The notes: generated from the letters alone by a model not told the origin. DNA of 64,000 bases from Kroppenstedtia eburnea (GCF_013282215.1 NZ_CP048103.1:558001-622000); one strand, 5' to 3'; shown: positions 8,193 to 18,359, counted from the first letter of the stretch. A program made the numbers and translations.

Positions 8193-8475
8193 CTGCTCCA
8201 CCCCTTTTATGTGCGGAGTTGATATAAATCAAGTGTAGTGGAAGATCGGGATTCTGTATATTCTCACAAGGTACTAAATTTTTATCGTCATTAATGATTA
8301 GGAAAGGGGGGGCTCCCACGTTGGATCCCGCCGGTCCCGACGGGGGTTCAAATCAGTTTTCATGGCTCTCATCAAGGCGCAGGCGCCCTGTGTGAAACCT
8401 GATGCCACTGAAGTGACTTAATCTTCGAAACGGGATTTTTTTGACGGAATGATAAAAGCAGAACTTTCGTTCCCC
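8193..8475. other. Gap holding a possible structured RNA
   Basis: No coding frame. Bases about 8345-8435 can fold into a long imperfect hairpin: TTCATGGC with GCCACTGAA, then CATCAAGG with CCTGATG, closed by GGCGC. It is preceded by a G-rich run and a small CCGCCGG/CGGGGG helix, and a T-run follows at about 8437-8443. It matches no riboswitch I recognise. Confidence 0.3.
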
Positions 8476-8665
8476 TATAAGCGTTGTGAAAAGCAGTTCA
8501 TACCCATAGGGCACAAGTCGTGCCGGGGTCACTCCGTTCCCGGTCTCGCTATGTAGGGAGGGTTGGGTTTTACATGGAGTGATTTTGGATCGTCAGAACA
8601 AGGAAAAGGTGATGTGAAACCCAGTCCCGACTATCTCGGCCGGCACTCATTCACAACGTTTCTAT
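8476..8665 (-). repeat. MITE-like repeat copy B (inverted relative to copy A)
   Basis: Imperfect inverted ends TATAAGCGTTGTGA and TCACAACGTTTCTA. The core lies in reverse orientation (GGTTTTACATG at about 8567, ATGTGAAACC at about 8614), next to the gaccgg and cacgacttgtgcccta module also seen in copies A, C and G. It lies upstream of the ABC exporter operon and could affect its transcription. Confidence 0.7.
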
Positions 8666-8815
8666 CGGGATGGGTGGGATGTGTCTCCGATGCTGAAAAA
8701 CAGTTTTTTTCATATTTAACAGGGATAGATGGTTTGGGTGGCGAATAAATTGAGATGCAGAGAAACAACTGTAAAGAATGGGTTGGGATCTCCCTTAAAA
8801 AGGAGTGCGGAATAT

Positions 8816-10561
8816 TTGAACACGTTCAAGAGACTGAAATCTTTTTACTGGCCCTACAAGGGCCGGTTCCTTTTGTCCATCGGGGCCCTCATCCTGGTGA
8901 CGGGGATCACGGTGGTCTATCCCCTGGTGCTGAAGCTGACCATCGACGAGGTGATCGGAAAAGGCAAATACGAATGGGTTCCCTGGATTGCGGGAGGGTT
9001 TTTGCTGCTGATGACGCTCAAGGCGGTCGCCGTTTTTTTTCACCAGTATCACGGTGATCTGTTCGGGATCCAGTCCGTCTATGAGCTGCGAAACGCCCTC
9101 TATAAAAAGCTGGAGGCACTACCCTTCCGCTTTTATGACAACGCCAAGACCGGGGACTTGATGTCCCGCCTGACGGCGGACGTGGAAGCGTTCCGCTTTT
9201 TTCTTTCCTTCGGCTGTGCCCAGTTTATCAACTTTCTGTTGTTGTTGACCCTGGGATTGGGGATCATGATGGTCCTCAATCTGAAATTGGCCCTGGTGAC
9301 CTTGCTGGCGATGCCCTTTCTGGCAGTGACGGTCTATCGGTTTGATCAAAAGGTGCACCCCGCTTTCAAAAACATCCGCCGCTCCTTCGCTCAACTGACC
9401 ACCAAGGTGCAGGAGAACATCAGCGGAATCCAGACGGTCAAGGCGATGGCCCGGGAGGATTTTGAGATCGGGCAGTTTAACCGGCGAAATGAACAATATA
9501 AACAGACTAACGTGGAGACGGGATATATCTGGGGAACTTATTTTCCACTGATGGAATTGATCGGAAATATCGCGGTGGTGGCTTTGTTGGGTTACGGGGG
9601 CTGGCTGGTGCTCCGGGGCGAATTGCTCCTGGGGGAGTTGGTCGCTTTTTTCAGTTTGATCTGGTATATCATCGGTCCGCTGATGTTTCTCGGCTTCACC
9701 ATCAACACCTATTCCCAGTCCAAAGCCGCCGGGGAACGTCTGTTGGAAATCCTGGACGAACCGGAAGAGATCCAATCCGGCTCCGGAGCGATTGTGCAGG
9801 AGCGATTGAAGGGGGATGTCCAATTCCGCTCTGTTTCCCATCGCTATCCCGGGAAGGAGGAGTGGGCGCTGCGGGGTGTCGATTTGGATGCCCCGGCCGG
9901 GAAAGTGATCGGTCTCATCGGGGCCACCGGGTCGGGAAAAACCACCATCACCCAATTGATCTCCCGTTTTTATGAGGCGACGGAAGGGGAGGTCCTCATC
10001 GATGGTCGCAGAGTTCAGGATTTTGATCTCCGCTGTTTGCGGCAAAACATCGGGGTGGTCTTTCAGGAGTCTTTTCTGTTTTCCTCCACTATCCGGGATA
10101 ATATTGCCTATGGAAATCCGGAGGTGTCCATGGATGAGATCCGGGAGGCGGCCCGCCGGGCTCAGGCCCATGATTTTATCGAAAGCTTCCCCCGGGGTTA
10201 TGAAACCATGCTGGGTGAGCGGGGGTTGGGCCTCTCCGGGGGGCAGAAACAGCGGATCGCCATCGCCCGGGCTCTGGTGATCAACCCGGCCATCCTGATC
10301 CTGGACGATTCCACCAGCGCCGTCGACATGGAGACGGAGCACAAGATCCAGGCCGCCTTCCGGGAAGTGATGAAGGGGCGCACCACCTTTGTCATCGCCC
10401 ACCGGATCTCCTCGGTGAAGGATGCCGACGAGATTTTGGTGCTGGATCGCGGCCGGGTGGCGGAACGGGGCACCCATGCGGAGTTGCTGCAACAAAAGGG
10501 ATATTATCGCCGCATCTACGATATCCAATTTCGGGACCGACACAGGGTCCCAGTCTCCTGA
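8816..10561 (+). CDS. Heterodimeric multidrug ABC exporter, subunit with degenerate catalytic site (BmrC/YheI-like)
   Basis: 581 residues: six-helix exporter domain (about 1-310) and ATPase. It has Walker A GATGSGKTT (about residue 368), canonical signature LSGGQKQR and Walker B ILILDDS, where the catalytic Glu is replaced by Asp. That substitution marks the degenerate partner of BmrCD/TM287-288-type exporters, in which only one of the two ATP sites hydrolyses. TTG 8816 has AAGGAG 10 nt upstream and gives the usual length; an upstream extension in the frame lacks an RBS. It forms an operon with the next gene, 14 bp apart. Likely efflux of drugs or lipids; substrate unknown. Confidence 0.85.
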   Translation: MNTFKRLKSFYWPYKGRFLLSIGALILVTGITVVYPLVLKLTIDEVIGKGKYEWVPWIAGGFLLLMTLKAVAVFFHQYHGDLFGIQSVYELRNALYKKLEALPFRFYDNAKTGDLMSRLTADVEAFRFFLSFGCAQFINFLLLLTLGLGIMMVLNLKLALVTLLAMPFLAVTVYRFDQKVHPAFKNIRRSFAQLTTKVQENISGIQTVKAMAREDFEIGQFNRRNEQYKQTNVETGYIWGTYFPLMELIGNIAVVALLGYGGWLVLRGELLLGELVAFFSLIWYIIGPLMFLGFTINTYSQSKAAGERLLEILDEPEEIQSGSGAIVQERLKGDVQFRSVSHRYPGKEEWALRGVDLDAPAGKVIGLIGATGSGKTTITQLISRFYEATEGEVLIDGRRVQDFDLRCLRQNIGVVFQESFLFSSTIRDNIAYGNPEVSMDEIREAARRAQAHDFIESFPRGYETMLGERGLGLSGGQKQRIAIARALVINPAILILDDSTSAVDMETEHKIQAAFREVMKGRTTFVIAHRISSVKDADEILVLDRGRVAERGTHAELLQQKGYYRRIYDIQFRDRHRVPVS

Positions 10562-10575
10562 GGGGGGTGGATGGA

Positions 10576-12381
10576 ATGTCCCGATCCAAATCACGGGAGC
10601 GTTTTTCTTATCCGGGTGAGGTGGTCATCGACAAGCCTTTCAATTGGTCGTTGATGACCCGTCTGCTCACCTATGTCAAACCCTACACCAAAAAACTGTT
10701 GCCGCTGGCTTTGGCAGCCATGATCGTTTCCACGGGAGCACGGCTGTTCGCCCCTTTCATGGTCAGTCTGGCCATCGATTATGCGCTGGTGGACCGTGAT
10801 GTGCCCCGGTTGCTCCTCTTTGCGGGGGTGCTGATCACTCTGTATCTCCTCAACTGGATCGGCAACATGCTGCGGACCCGCTGGATGCAAGTGCTGGGTC
10901 AGTCAGTCATCTATGATTTGCGGGAACATCTCTTCCGCCATATCCAGCGCCTCTCCCACCGCTTCTTCGACCAACGGTCGGCAGGTTCGATTCTGGTCCG
11001 GATCACCAATGATATCAATTCTCTGCAGGAGCTGTTGACCAACGGGATCATCAACGTCTTTATGGATATCATCCTGCTGGTGGGGATCATCATCATGCTG
11101 ACGGTGTTGAGTCCCAGTTTGACGGCGGCCATCCTGGTGATCCTGCCGGTGATGTTTCTCATCTCCGTCAAATTGCGCCGGCGGATCCGCCGCTCCTGGC
11201 AGAAGGTGCGCCTGAAGCAATCAGTGCTCAACTCCCATCTGAACGAGAGCATCCAGGGAATGCGGGTCACCCAATCCTACACCCAGGAAGAAGAGAATAT
11301 GGGCTTTTTCACCCGGCTGAACCGGGATAACTTCAACGCCTGGAATGAAGCCGCCAAGAAGAGTGCCACATTCCGGCCCTTGGTGGAGCTGGCCGGTGCC
11401 ATTGGAACGGTGATCCTGATCGTCTACGGTGCCGCTCTCTATCAGGCGGGGGAGATTACCATCGGGGTGTTTGTCGCCTTTGCCTATTACATGGGCAACT
11501 TCTGGGAGCCCATCTCCCGGCTGGGGCAGGTGTACAACCAGCTGCTGATGGCGATGGCGTCGACGGAGAGAATCTTTGAATTCCTGGATGAAAAGCCGTC
11601 GGTTCCGGAACGGGCAGGGGCGAAACCGATGGAAAGGATCCGGGGGCATGTGGAGCTGGAAAACGTGGTCTTCTCCTACGATGGGGAGCGGAAAGCGTTG
11701 AAAGGCATCTGTCTGGAATTCCTCCCCGGTCAAAAAGTGGCCTTGGTCGGGCACACCGGCTCCGGAAAAACCTCCATCGTCAACCTGATCTGTCGCTTCT
11801 ACGATCCCACAGCGGGATGTGTAAAAATCGACGGACGGGATCTGCTGGATCTGAAGCTGGATGATCTCCGCTCCCAGGTGAGCATCGTTCTGCAGGAAAC
11901 CTTTATTTTCTCCGGAACCATCCGGGAAAACATCCGCTTTGGCCGTCCGGGTGCCACCGACGAGGAGGTGGAGGCGGCGGCACAGGCCGTGGGCGCCGAC
12001 GAGTTTATCCGGCGATTGCCCCAAGGTTATGACACCGAGGTGGAGGAGCGGGGGAATATCCTCTCCACCGGTGAGCGGCAACTCCTCTCCTTTGCCCGCA
12101 CGCTGCTGGCGGATCCCCGGATCATCATCCTGGATGAGGCGACGGCCAGCATTGACACCGAGACCGAACTGAGGATCCAGGAAGCGATGCAAACCCTGCT
12201 CGCTGGCCGCACGTCGATTTTGATCGCCCACCGCCTGTCCACGATCCGGGACGCCGACAAGATCGTGGTCTTGCAAGAGGGTCACATCATCGAGGAAGGG
12301 AACCACGAGCAACTGATGGCGGAGCGCGGCGAATATTTCAACCTGGTTACCGCCCAGTTTCGGGTATTGGGCGCGGGTTGA
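10576..12381 (+). CDS. Heterodimeric multidrug ABC exporter, catalytic subunit (BmrD/YheH-like)
   Basis: 601 residues with exporter domain and ATPase. Walker A is GHTGSGKTS (about residue 391), Walker B IIILDEATASID carries the catalytic Glu, and the H-loop is AHRLST. The signature is non-canonical (LSTGERQL instead of LSGGQ). This complements the partner, so the consensus ATP site pairs this Walker B with the partner's LSGGQ. ATG 10576 is 8 nt after a G-rich RBS; an in-frame GTG at 10567 overlaps that RBS. Confidence 0.85.
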   Translation: MSRSKSRERFSYPGEVVIDKPFNWSLMTRLLTYVKPYTKKLLPLALAAMIVSTGARLFAPFMVSLAIDYALVDRDVPRLLLFAGVLITLYLLNWIGNMLRTRWMQVLGQSVIYDLREHLFRHIQRLSHRFFDQRSAGSILVRITNDINSLQELLTNGIINVFMDIILLVGIIIMLTVLSPSLTAAILVILPVMFLISVKLRRRIRRSWQKVRLKQSVLNSHLNESIQGMRVTQSYTQEEENMGFFTRLNRDNFNAWNEAAKKSATFRPLVELAGAIGTVILIVYGAALYQAGEITIGVFVAFAYYMGNFWEPISRLGQVYNQLLMAMASTERIFEFLDEKPSVPERAGAKPMERIRGHVELENVVFSYDGERKALKGICLEFLPGQKVALVGHTGSGKTSIVNLICRFYDPTAGCVKIDGRDLLDLKLDDLRSQVSIVLQETFIFSGTIRENIRFGRPGATDEEVEAAAQAVGADEFIRRLPQGYDTEVEERGNILSTGERQLLSFARTLLADPRIIILDEATASIDTETELRIQEAMQTLLAGRTSILIAHRLSTIRDADKIVVLQEGHIIEEGNHEQLMAERGEYFNLVTAQFRVLGAG

Positions 12382-12400
12382 GAAAGCAGATGGAAAAAAC

Positions 12401-12424
12401 ACGTCCTCCGAATTCGGGGGACGT
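12401..12424 (+). terminator. Rho-independent terminator of the ABC exporter operon
   Basis: ACGTCCTCCGAA pairs with TTCGGGGGACGT (one G-U) and is followed by a T-rich stretch, 20 nt after the operon's last stop. Confidence 0.7.
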
Positions 12425-12486
12425 TCCTCTTTGTCTTGATATCGAAGGCTCCAATCCCTTCCATGTCAAATTGGCTCTGAACGCCG

Positions 12487-12856
12487 GGGTTGTGTGGTCC
12501 GGTTTCAGATGGCATCACCCGCCGGGGGAAGGGAGGCCGATCCTGACCCAGATGACCTTGGGAAGCCTGATGTTCACTCTGGGGCTGATCTGCCGGGTAA
12601 TCGGCGGGCACTGGGGCTGGTTTGTCGCGGGGATGATCATTCTGACCATCGGGGAAATCCTTCTCTTTCCTTCAGGCAGTCTCTTTATCGACGGATTGGC
12701 CCCGGCGAGGATGAGAGGGGTGGCTTTCGCTCCATCGGTTTCTTTATCGGCCCGACCTTGGGCGGGTGGTTGCCGGTGGGCGGCGGCTTCCGAACCTTTT
12801 TCCTGCTGGCGGGGGTTGTCACTTTGGGGATGCTCTTCTACTGGACCTTGATATAA
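12487..12856 (+). pseudogene. MFS transporter remnant with frameshift
   Basis: One frame reads TLGSLMFTLGLICRVIGGHW and IGEILLFPSGSLFIDGLAPA. After a frameshift near 12718 the other reads GFFIGPTLGGWLPVGGGFRT and a final helix ending at TAA 12854-12856. The motif order (FPSxxxFIDxLAPAxxRG, then GPxLGGxL) is that of the C-terminal half of a major facilitator. There is no start, and the N-terminal half is absent. Confidence 0.7.
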
Positions 12857-12886
12857 TAGGATCGACTCACTGGAAAGGAGTATTCC

Positions 12887-13216
12887 ATGAAACGTCTCGA
12901 TTCTGTCCTCATCGGTTTGTTGGCGGCCAGTGCGGTGGTCTTCGGTGTGTTGGACGCTGCCGGGGTGATCGCTTTGAAACCGGTCTATCTGCTCTGTTAT
13001 GCCCTGGCTGTTGCGGTGATTTTCATCCCCGGCAAGGGAAATACAGGGCGGGTGATCAGGCTGGCTCTCCTCTTTCTGATCTTCGCCGCGGTCCCCTACG
13101 GGTGGGAACAATGGGCTTTCTTCAGGCAAGGGGTGGACCGGTTCACACCTGCCGTGCTTGCAGTCGTTTTGGGTTGCTCCCTCTTTGCTTACCGGAGGGG
13201 TAAAGGGGGATCATAA
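12887..13216 (+). CDS. Hypothetical membrane protein
   Basis: 109 residues with four predicted membrane helices separated by short basic loops (VLIGLLAASAVVFGVLDAAG, YLLCYALAVAVIFIPG, LALLFLIFAAV, VLAVVLGCSLFAYRR). GAAAGGAG lies 8 nt before the ATG. No family is recognised. Confidence 0.7.
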   Translation: MKRLDSVLIGLLAASAVVFGVLDAAGVIALKPVYLLCYALAVAVIFIPGKGNTGRVIRLALLFLIFAAVPYGWEQWAFFRQGVDRFTPAVLAVVLGCSLFAYRRGKGGS

Positions 13217-13290
13217 AAGAGAGGCATCACTTTTGGTTGGACAAAGCAGTCGCCCATATGGCTGTTGCGGGATGGAGTTCCCACAGCCGG

Positions 13291-13319
13291 TTGCCCCGAT
13301 CCGGTAATCGCGATATGAT
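13291..13319 (+). promoter_or_regulatory. Probable sigma-A promoter of ydbC-like gene
   Basis: TTGCCC (13291-13296), 17-nt spacer, TATGAT (13314-13319), about 40 nt before the start codon. Confidence 0.55.
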
Positions 13320-13357
13320 AGGTGGCGAACATATATTCCGGATGGAGGGGAAGCGAT

Positions 13358-13579
13358 ATGTCCTCAACTCCATATGAGATCCGTCAAACCGTCGGCACCA
13401 TCTCCGAAAACGCCAAGGGCTGGAAGAAGGAACTGAATCTGATCAGTTGGAATGGGCGTGAACCCAAGTATGACCTGCGCAGCTGGTCCCCGGATCATGA
13501 ACGGATGGGCAAAGGGGTGACCCTGACAGCAGAGGAGCTGAGACAGCTGCGGGAGTTGTTGAACGGGATGGATTTGTAA
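13358..13579 (+). CDS. ydbC: YdbC family protein (PC4-like single-stranded DNA-binding fold)
   Basis: 73 residues matching the YdbC family along its full length: GWKKELNLISWNGREPKYDL, then SPDHERMGKGVTLTAEE. Lactococcal YdbC is a PC4-type dimer that binds single-stranded DNA or RNA. GGAGGGG lies 7 nt before ATG 13358; the longer upstream frame lacks an RBS. Confidence 0.85.
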   Translation: MSSTPYEIRQTVGTISENAKGWKKELNLISWNGREPKYDLRSWSPDHERMGKGVTLTAEELRQLRELLNGMDL

Positions 13580-13641
13580 TGTATTCTTTCTATAAGAAAC
13601 CAACAGGATCAGACAGAGCGAGAAAAGGAGGGGATGGGGGC

Positions 13642-13977
13642 ATGGAGGAAGTGAAGGGGATGCTTCAATCCCTTCTGGAGGGGCAACAGATGATCGCCGC
13701 CCGGTTGGACCGTGTTGAGAAGCGGTTGGATCGTCTGGAAGCTAACCAAGAGGGGATGGAGAAGCGTCTCAGTGCCCAGATCAGGGACATCGACATCTCC
13801 GTCGATTTTGTGGCGGGGGAACTGGGTCAACATAAGAAAGATATTCAACTGCTGAAGGCAAAAGGAATGAAAACGGGGACAAGCGGATCCCCTGGGTTGC
13901 GGGATGCTTCCAAGGGGGGCGAAGCGCACCTGTTGTCGCTGCCTGGGACCAGGGGGCGGCGGTCTTTTTTTCAATAA
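13642..13977 (+). CDS. Coiled-coil hypothetical protein
   Basis: 111 residues. Residues about 5-75 form heptads (LLEGQQMIAARLDRVEKRLD, then LEANQEGMEKRLSAQ) typical of short coiled-coil proteins with REase-associated or DUF-type names in Bacillales. The C-terminal 35 residues are low complexity and basic. AAGGAGGGG lies 8 nt before the ATG. It sits between ydbC and ywbE. Confidence 0.65.
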   Translation: MEEVKGMLQSLLEGQQMIAARLDRVEKRLDRLEANQEGMEKRLSAQIRDIDISVDFVAGELGQHKKDIQLLKAKGMKTGTSGSPGLRDASKGGEAHLLSLPGTRGRRSFFQ

Positions 13978-13992
13978 ACCGGGGTGGTGAAC

Positions 13993-14190
13993 ATGATCGA
14001 CGGACGAAAGCGGAGCGACATCCGGCCGGGCCAGACGGTGGACATCGTGCTGAAGGCGGACCAGCGGACGGGGAAGCGGACCCGGGGTGTGGTAAAAGAG
14101 ATCCTGACCAACTCCCCCACCCATCCCCATGGGATCAAGGTGCGGCTGGAAGATGGACAGGTGGGACGGGTCCAGGAGATTCTGGATTAG
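13993..14190 (+). CDS. ywbE: YwbE family protein
   Basis: 65 residues closely matching Bacillus YwbE (RSDIRPGQTVDIVLKADQRT, LTNSPTHPHGIKVRLEDGQV). It is a small beta-rich domain of unknown function conserved in Firmicutes. ATG 13993 aligns with the family's start; GTG 13984 is upstream and in frame. Its TAG stop is immediately followed by GGCGTGTCTG, a MITE-type end. Confidence 0.85.
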   Translation: MIDGRKRSDIRPGQTVDIVLKADQRTGKRTRGVVKEILTNSPTHPHGIKVRLEDGQVGRVQEILD

Positions 14191-14449
14191 GGCGTGTCTG
14201 GTGATTCACCGGTGCCTCAAAGCAAGCCACGCCCTGGAAGCGTGGTGAAAACATCGTCATACCCACAGGGCACAAGTCTCGCCAAGGTCACTCCGTTCCC
14301 GGTCTCGCTATACACTCACCAGTACAAGTCTCGCCAGGGTCGCTTCGTTCCCGGTCTCGTGCTATGGGAGGGTTGGGTTTCACAGGGAGTGACTTTGGCT
14401 CGCAAGAACAACGGAACGCAATATGAAACCCCATCCCGACCGACCCGGC
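14189..14449 (-). repeat. Composite MITE-like repeat copy C
   Basis: Begins with GGGCGTGTCTGG (type 1 end) at the ywbE stop. A CTGGAAGCGTGGTGAAAA end (type 2) lies at about 14234. Two copies of the caagtctcgcc-cggtctcg module follow, then a degenerate core in reverse orientation (GGTTTCACAGG at about 14372). It runs directly into an IS605-like right end, so this is a pile-up of elements. Confidence 0.6.
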
Positions 14450-14586
14450 CCTGCTATGGAGTTATCCGTGGGGCATACGGGGATCGCTTAGTCAATTTCT
14501 CCGGGTTGCCGGAGATTACCCAAGCGACGGTCGGAAGTGCCTGTGGTAAATCCTACGCCTTCAGGCGTGTGGAGTGTCAATGAAAA
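14450..14586 (+). mobile_element. Isolated IS200/IS605-like right end
   Basis: About 135 nt nearly identical, in opposite orientation, to the right end of the element at 4590-4999. It contains CTCCGGGTTGCCGGAG, CCCAAGCGAC, the hairpin ACGCCTTCAGGCGT and the terminal GTGTCAA. No left end or transposase is present. In TnpB systems the omega-RNA scaffold lies in this part of the element. Confidence 0.6.
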
Positions 14587-14623
14587 TCAAAGGAAGGGGC
14601 CCGGGCCCCTTCCTTTGATTTTC
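14582..14623 (-). terminator. Long perfect palindrome, bidirectional terminator
   Basis: A 42-nt perfect inverted repeat (GAAAATCAAAGG to its complement) centred on GGGCCCGGGCCC, with a T-rich 3' arm in both directions. It lies 8 nt from the stop of the thioesterase gene. Confidence 0.8.
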
Positions 14624-14630
14624 CTCCACT

Positions 14631-15035
14631 TCACTGCGGCAGAGCGATGGATTGGAGGGCTCTCCTCATCTCCGGTGTCAGCGGGAGGCTCTTCTGTTCA
14701 TGGTAACTGTAATGGACCATGACCGCCCGCCCGACGGCGATTTCCTCATCGGTTTGCAGATCGGAAATCCGGTGCAGAACAGTGAAGCTACTCTTGCCGA
14801 TCCGTTCCACTTCCGTGGTCACTTTCAACCACTGAGCAAAAGAGGCTTGTGCCTTGTATTCGCAACTGGTGGAAGCCACGATCAGTTTCCAGTCCTTCAG
14901 GTCCATTTCCGGATCCAGCATCTGAAACAGCTCGATCCGCGCGGTTTCCATATAGGTGTAATAAACGGCATTGTTCACATGACCGAGGCCATCGCATTCA
15001 TTGAAGCGAACTTGAAGTGTGGTGGATAACGGCAT
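14631..15035 (-). CDS. Acyl-CoA thioesterase, 4-hydroxybenzoyl-CoA type (hotdog fold)
   Basis: 134 residues. It has the hotdog signature VRFNECDGLGHVNNAVYYTY, with the catalytic Asp/Glu region at about residue 14, and a mid-protein CEYKAQASFAQWLKV strand. It hydrolyses acyl-CoA thioesters; the chain-length specificity cannot be predicted. AAGGAGG lies 8 nt before the ATG. The terminator palindrome lies just downstream. Confidence 0.85.
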   Translation of the reverse strand: MPLSTTLQVRFNECDGLGHVNNAVYYTYMETARIELFQMLDPEMDLKDWKLIVASTSCEYKAQASFAQWLKVTTEVERIGKSSFTVLHRISDLQTDEEIAVGRAVMVHYSYHEQKSLPLTPEMRRALQSIALPQ

Positions 15036-15206
15036 CGGGTGCTCCTCCTTCAAGCGATGATTTGGTGGGAGAAAAATCTCCACGGTTATCTCTTCTCGAT
15101 GATCGAGTCGTTCTCCTTGAGACATTTGGAAGAAAAGAACCCTTTTAATAGTACAATAGCCGATATTAGTATATTCAAAATTATTTGCCCGCGGTTGGAG
15201 GTGTTA

Positions 15207-15229
15207 TTTAATATATGTTGAATATTAAA
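15207..15229. promoter_or_regulatory. AT-rich inverted repeat, possible operator
   Basis: TTTAATAT and ATATTAAA separated by 7 nt, about 95 nt upstream of the M23 peptidase start. A second stem (GATTGGA/TCCAATC, about 15254-15290) lies in the leader. Confidence 0.35.
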
Positions 15230-15323
15230 TTGCGAAGGGAGGGGAGGCTTCAGATTGGATCCGATCGTTGGAAGGTTTCAGTCCAATCTCCGGGAGTATT
15301 CGAATTGAAAAGGAGTGACTATT

Positions 15324-16391
15324 GTGAAAAGGGTGTTCAAGTTATTGGGGTGTCTGGCTTTGGTGATGGTGTTCTCTTTCATGGGAATCCAGATGGATCT
15401 TCTCGTCAACCGGGCCGAGGCGGCGGTTGATTTTATCCGGCCGGCGGAGGGAACGATCACCTCCGGGTTCCGTACACCGGACCGTCCGACCCATCACGGG
15501 ATCGATATTGCCAAGTCCGGAACCGTCTCCATCAAAGCCTCCGCGGCGGGAACCGTCTCCCGATCCTATTTGTCCAGTTCTTATGGAAATGTTGTCTTTG
15601 TCAAGCACACCATCAACGGCACAGCCTATGAAACGGTGTACGCCCATATGAGAGACCGGGCGGTTTCGGAGGGGCAGAAAGTTTCTCAGGGGCAGCACCT
15701 GGGTTACATGGGGGCCACAGGAGATGCCACAGGTCAACACCTTCATTTTGAAATCCACAAGCCCGAATGGACCAGCTCCAAGCAGTATGCGGTGGATCCT
15801 ATGAAGTATATCGGTAAGGACTCGGGTGGCACCTCCGCCAGCTTCAGCATGGGGAGTGTCAATCTGAAACAACAGGTGACCGCCGGTGCCGGTTCAACTG
15901 TATCGGTCAAGCTGAGTTCTCTTTCCCAAAGTCCCTACAGTGTGAAAATCCGTCTCACCAATGTGGACACAGGAAATTACACGGAGGAGACTGTCCCCAG
16001 TCAGGACGGCGTGTTCACGGGGATGAGGGGAGGAACCTACCGGGTCACCCTCTATCAAATGAACAAGGGGAATATCTCGGGAGCGGTAACCGTGAAGACG
16101 GATAAGGGGACTTACTCAGACAATTTCTCCATCAGCAGCAGTCACACCTTGAGTCAACAAGTCACCGCCCCGGCGGGGTCGACAATCTCGGTCAAGTTGA
16201 GCTCGATCTCCCAGAGCCCCTACAATATCCGCATCCGTCTCACCAATGTGGCGACAGGAAACTATACAGAGGAGACGGTCCCGAGTCAGGATGGGGTGTT
16301 CACAGGAATGCGGGGAGGGACCTACAAGGTGACTCTCTATCAATTAAACTCCGGCCCCGTATCCGGAAAGGTGACCGTTTCAAATTATTAA
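15324..16391 (+). CDS. Secreted M23 family metallopeptidase with two C-terminal repeat domains
   Basis: 355 residues with a signal peptide (basic N-terminus, VMVFSFMGI, cleavage after RAEA). The LytM domain carries HHGIDIA (first zinc His, about residue 58) and HLHFEIH (about residue 139), so cleavage of peptidoglycan cross-links outside the cell is expected. Two roughly 80-residue repeats follow, each with RLTNV-TGNYTEETVPSQDG and GGTYxVTLYQ, probably Ig-like wall-binding modules. GTG 15324 is 8 nt from AAAAGGAG. A paralogue with the same architecture lies at 51351-52430. Confidence 0.88.
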   Translation: MKRVFKLLGCLALVMVFSFMGIQMDLLVNRAEAAVDFIRPAEGTITSGFRTPDRPTHHGIDIAKSGTVSIKASAAGTVSRSYLSSSYGNVVFVKHTINGTAYETVYAHMRDRAVSEGQKVSQGQHLGYMGATGDATGQHLHFEIHKPEWTSSKQYAVDPMKYIGKDSGGTSASFSMGSVNLKQQVTAGAGSTVSVKLSSLSQSPYSVKIRLTNVDTGNYTEETVPSQDGVFTGMRGGTYRVTLYQMNKGNISGAVTVKTDKGTYSDNFSISSSHTLSQQVTAPAGSTISVKLSSISQSPYNIRIRLTNVATGNYTEETVPSQDGVFTGMRGGTYKVTLYQLNSGPVSGKVTVSNY

Positions 16392-16396
16392 ATGTA

Positions 16397-16433
16397 AAAA
16401 AATCGCCGAACCCTTGCCGGGTCGGCGATTTTT
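16397..16433 (+). terminator. Rho-independent terminator
   Basis: AAAAAATCGCCGAACCC pairs with GGGTCGGCGATTTTTT, 5 nt after the peptidase stop. It is symmetrical enough to serve convergent thiC as well. Confidence 0.85.
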
Positions 16434-16482
16434 TGCTGTTCCCGCCTCTTCTGTCGTGGTTCAGCACATGGTCAGGACCTGG

Positions 16483-18222
<1,740 letters not shown>

Positions 18223-18300
18223 TCAAAGGGATCTGGCTCACTGCAGAACGGGGAGGAGGTCCTTGGTAAGACCGAGGGGTTTCCGAAGAGAGTGAAAATA

Positions 18301-18324
18301 AAAAAACCGCACTTCAGCGTACGG
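18301..18324 (-). terminator. Riboswitch expression-platform terminator
   Basis: On the minus strand ACCGTACGC pairs imperfectly with GTGCGGT and is followed by a T-run. It lies between the TPP aptamer and thiC, consistent with transcription attenuation. Confidence 0.7.
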
Positions 18325-18359
18325 TCTGACGACGGAATCACAGCGATCCCTGTGACCCC

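Noticed and set aside
15130-15323. Possible c-di-AMP riboswitch before the M23 peptidase
   Set aside because: The leader is too short and lacks the ydaO/yuaA conserved boxes; only simple inverted repeats are present.
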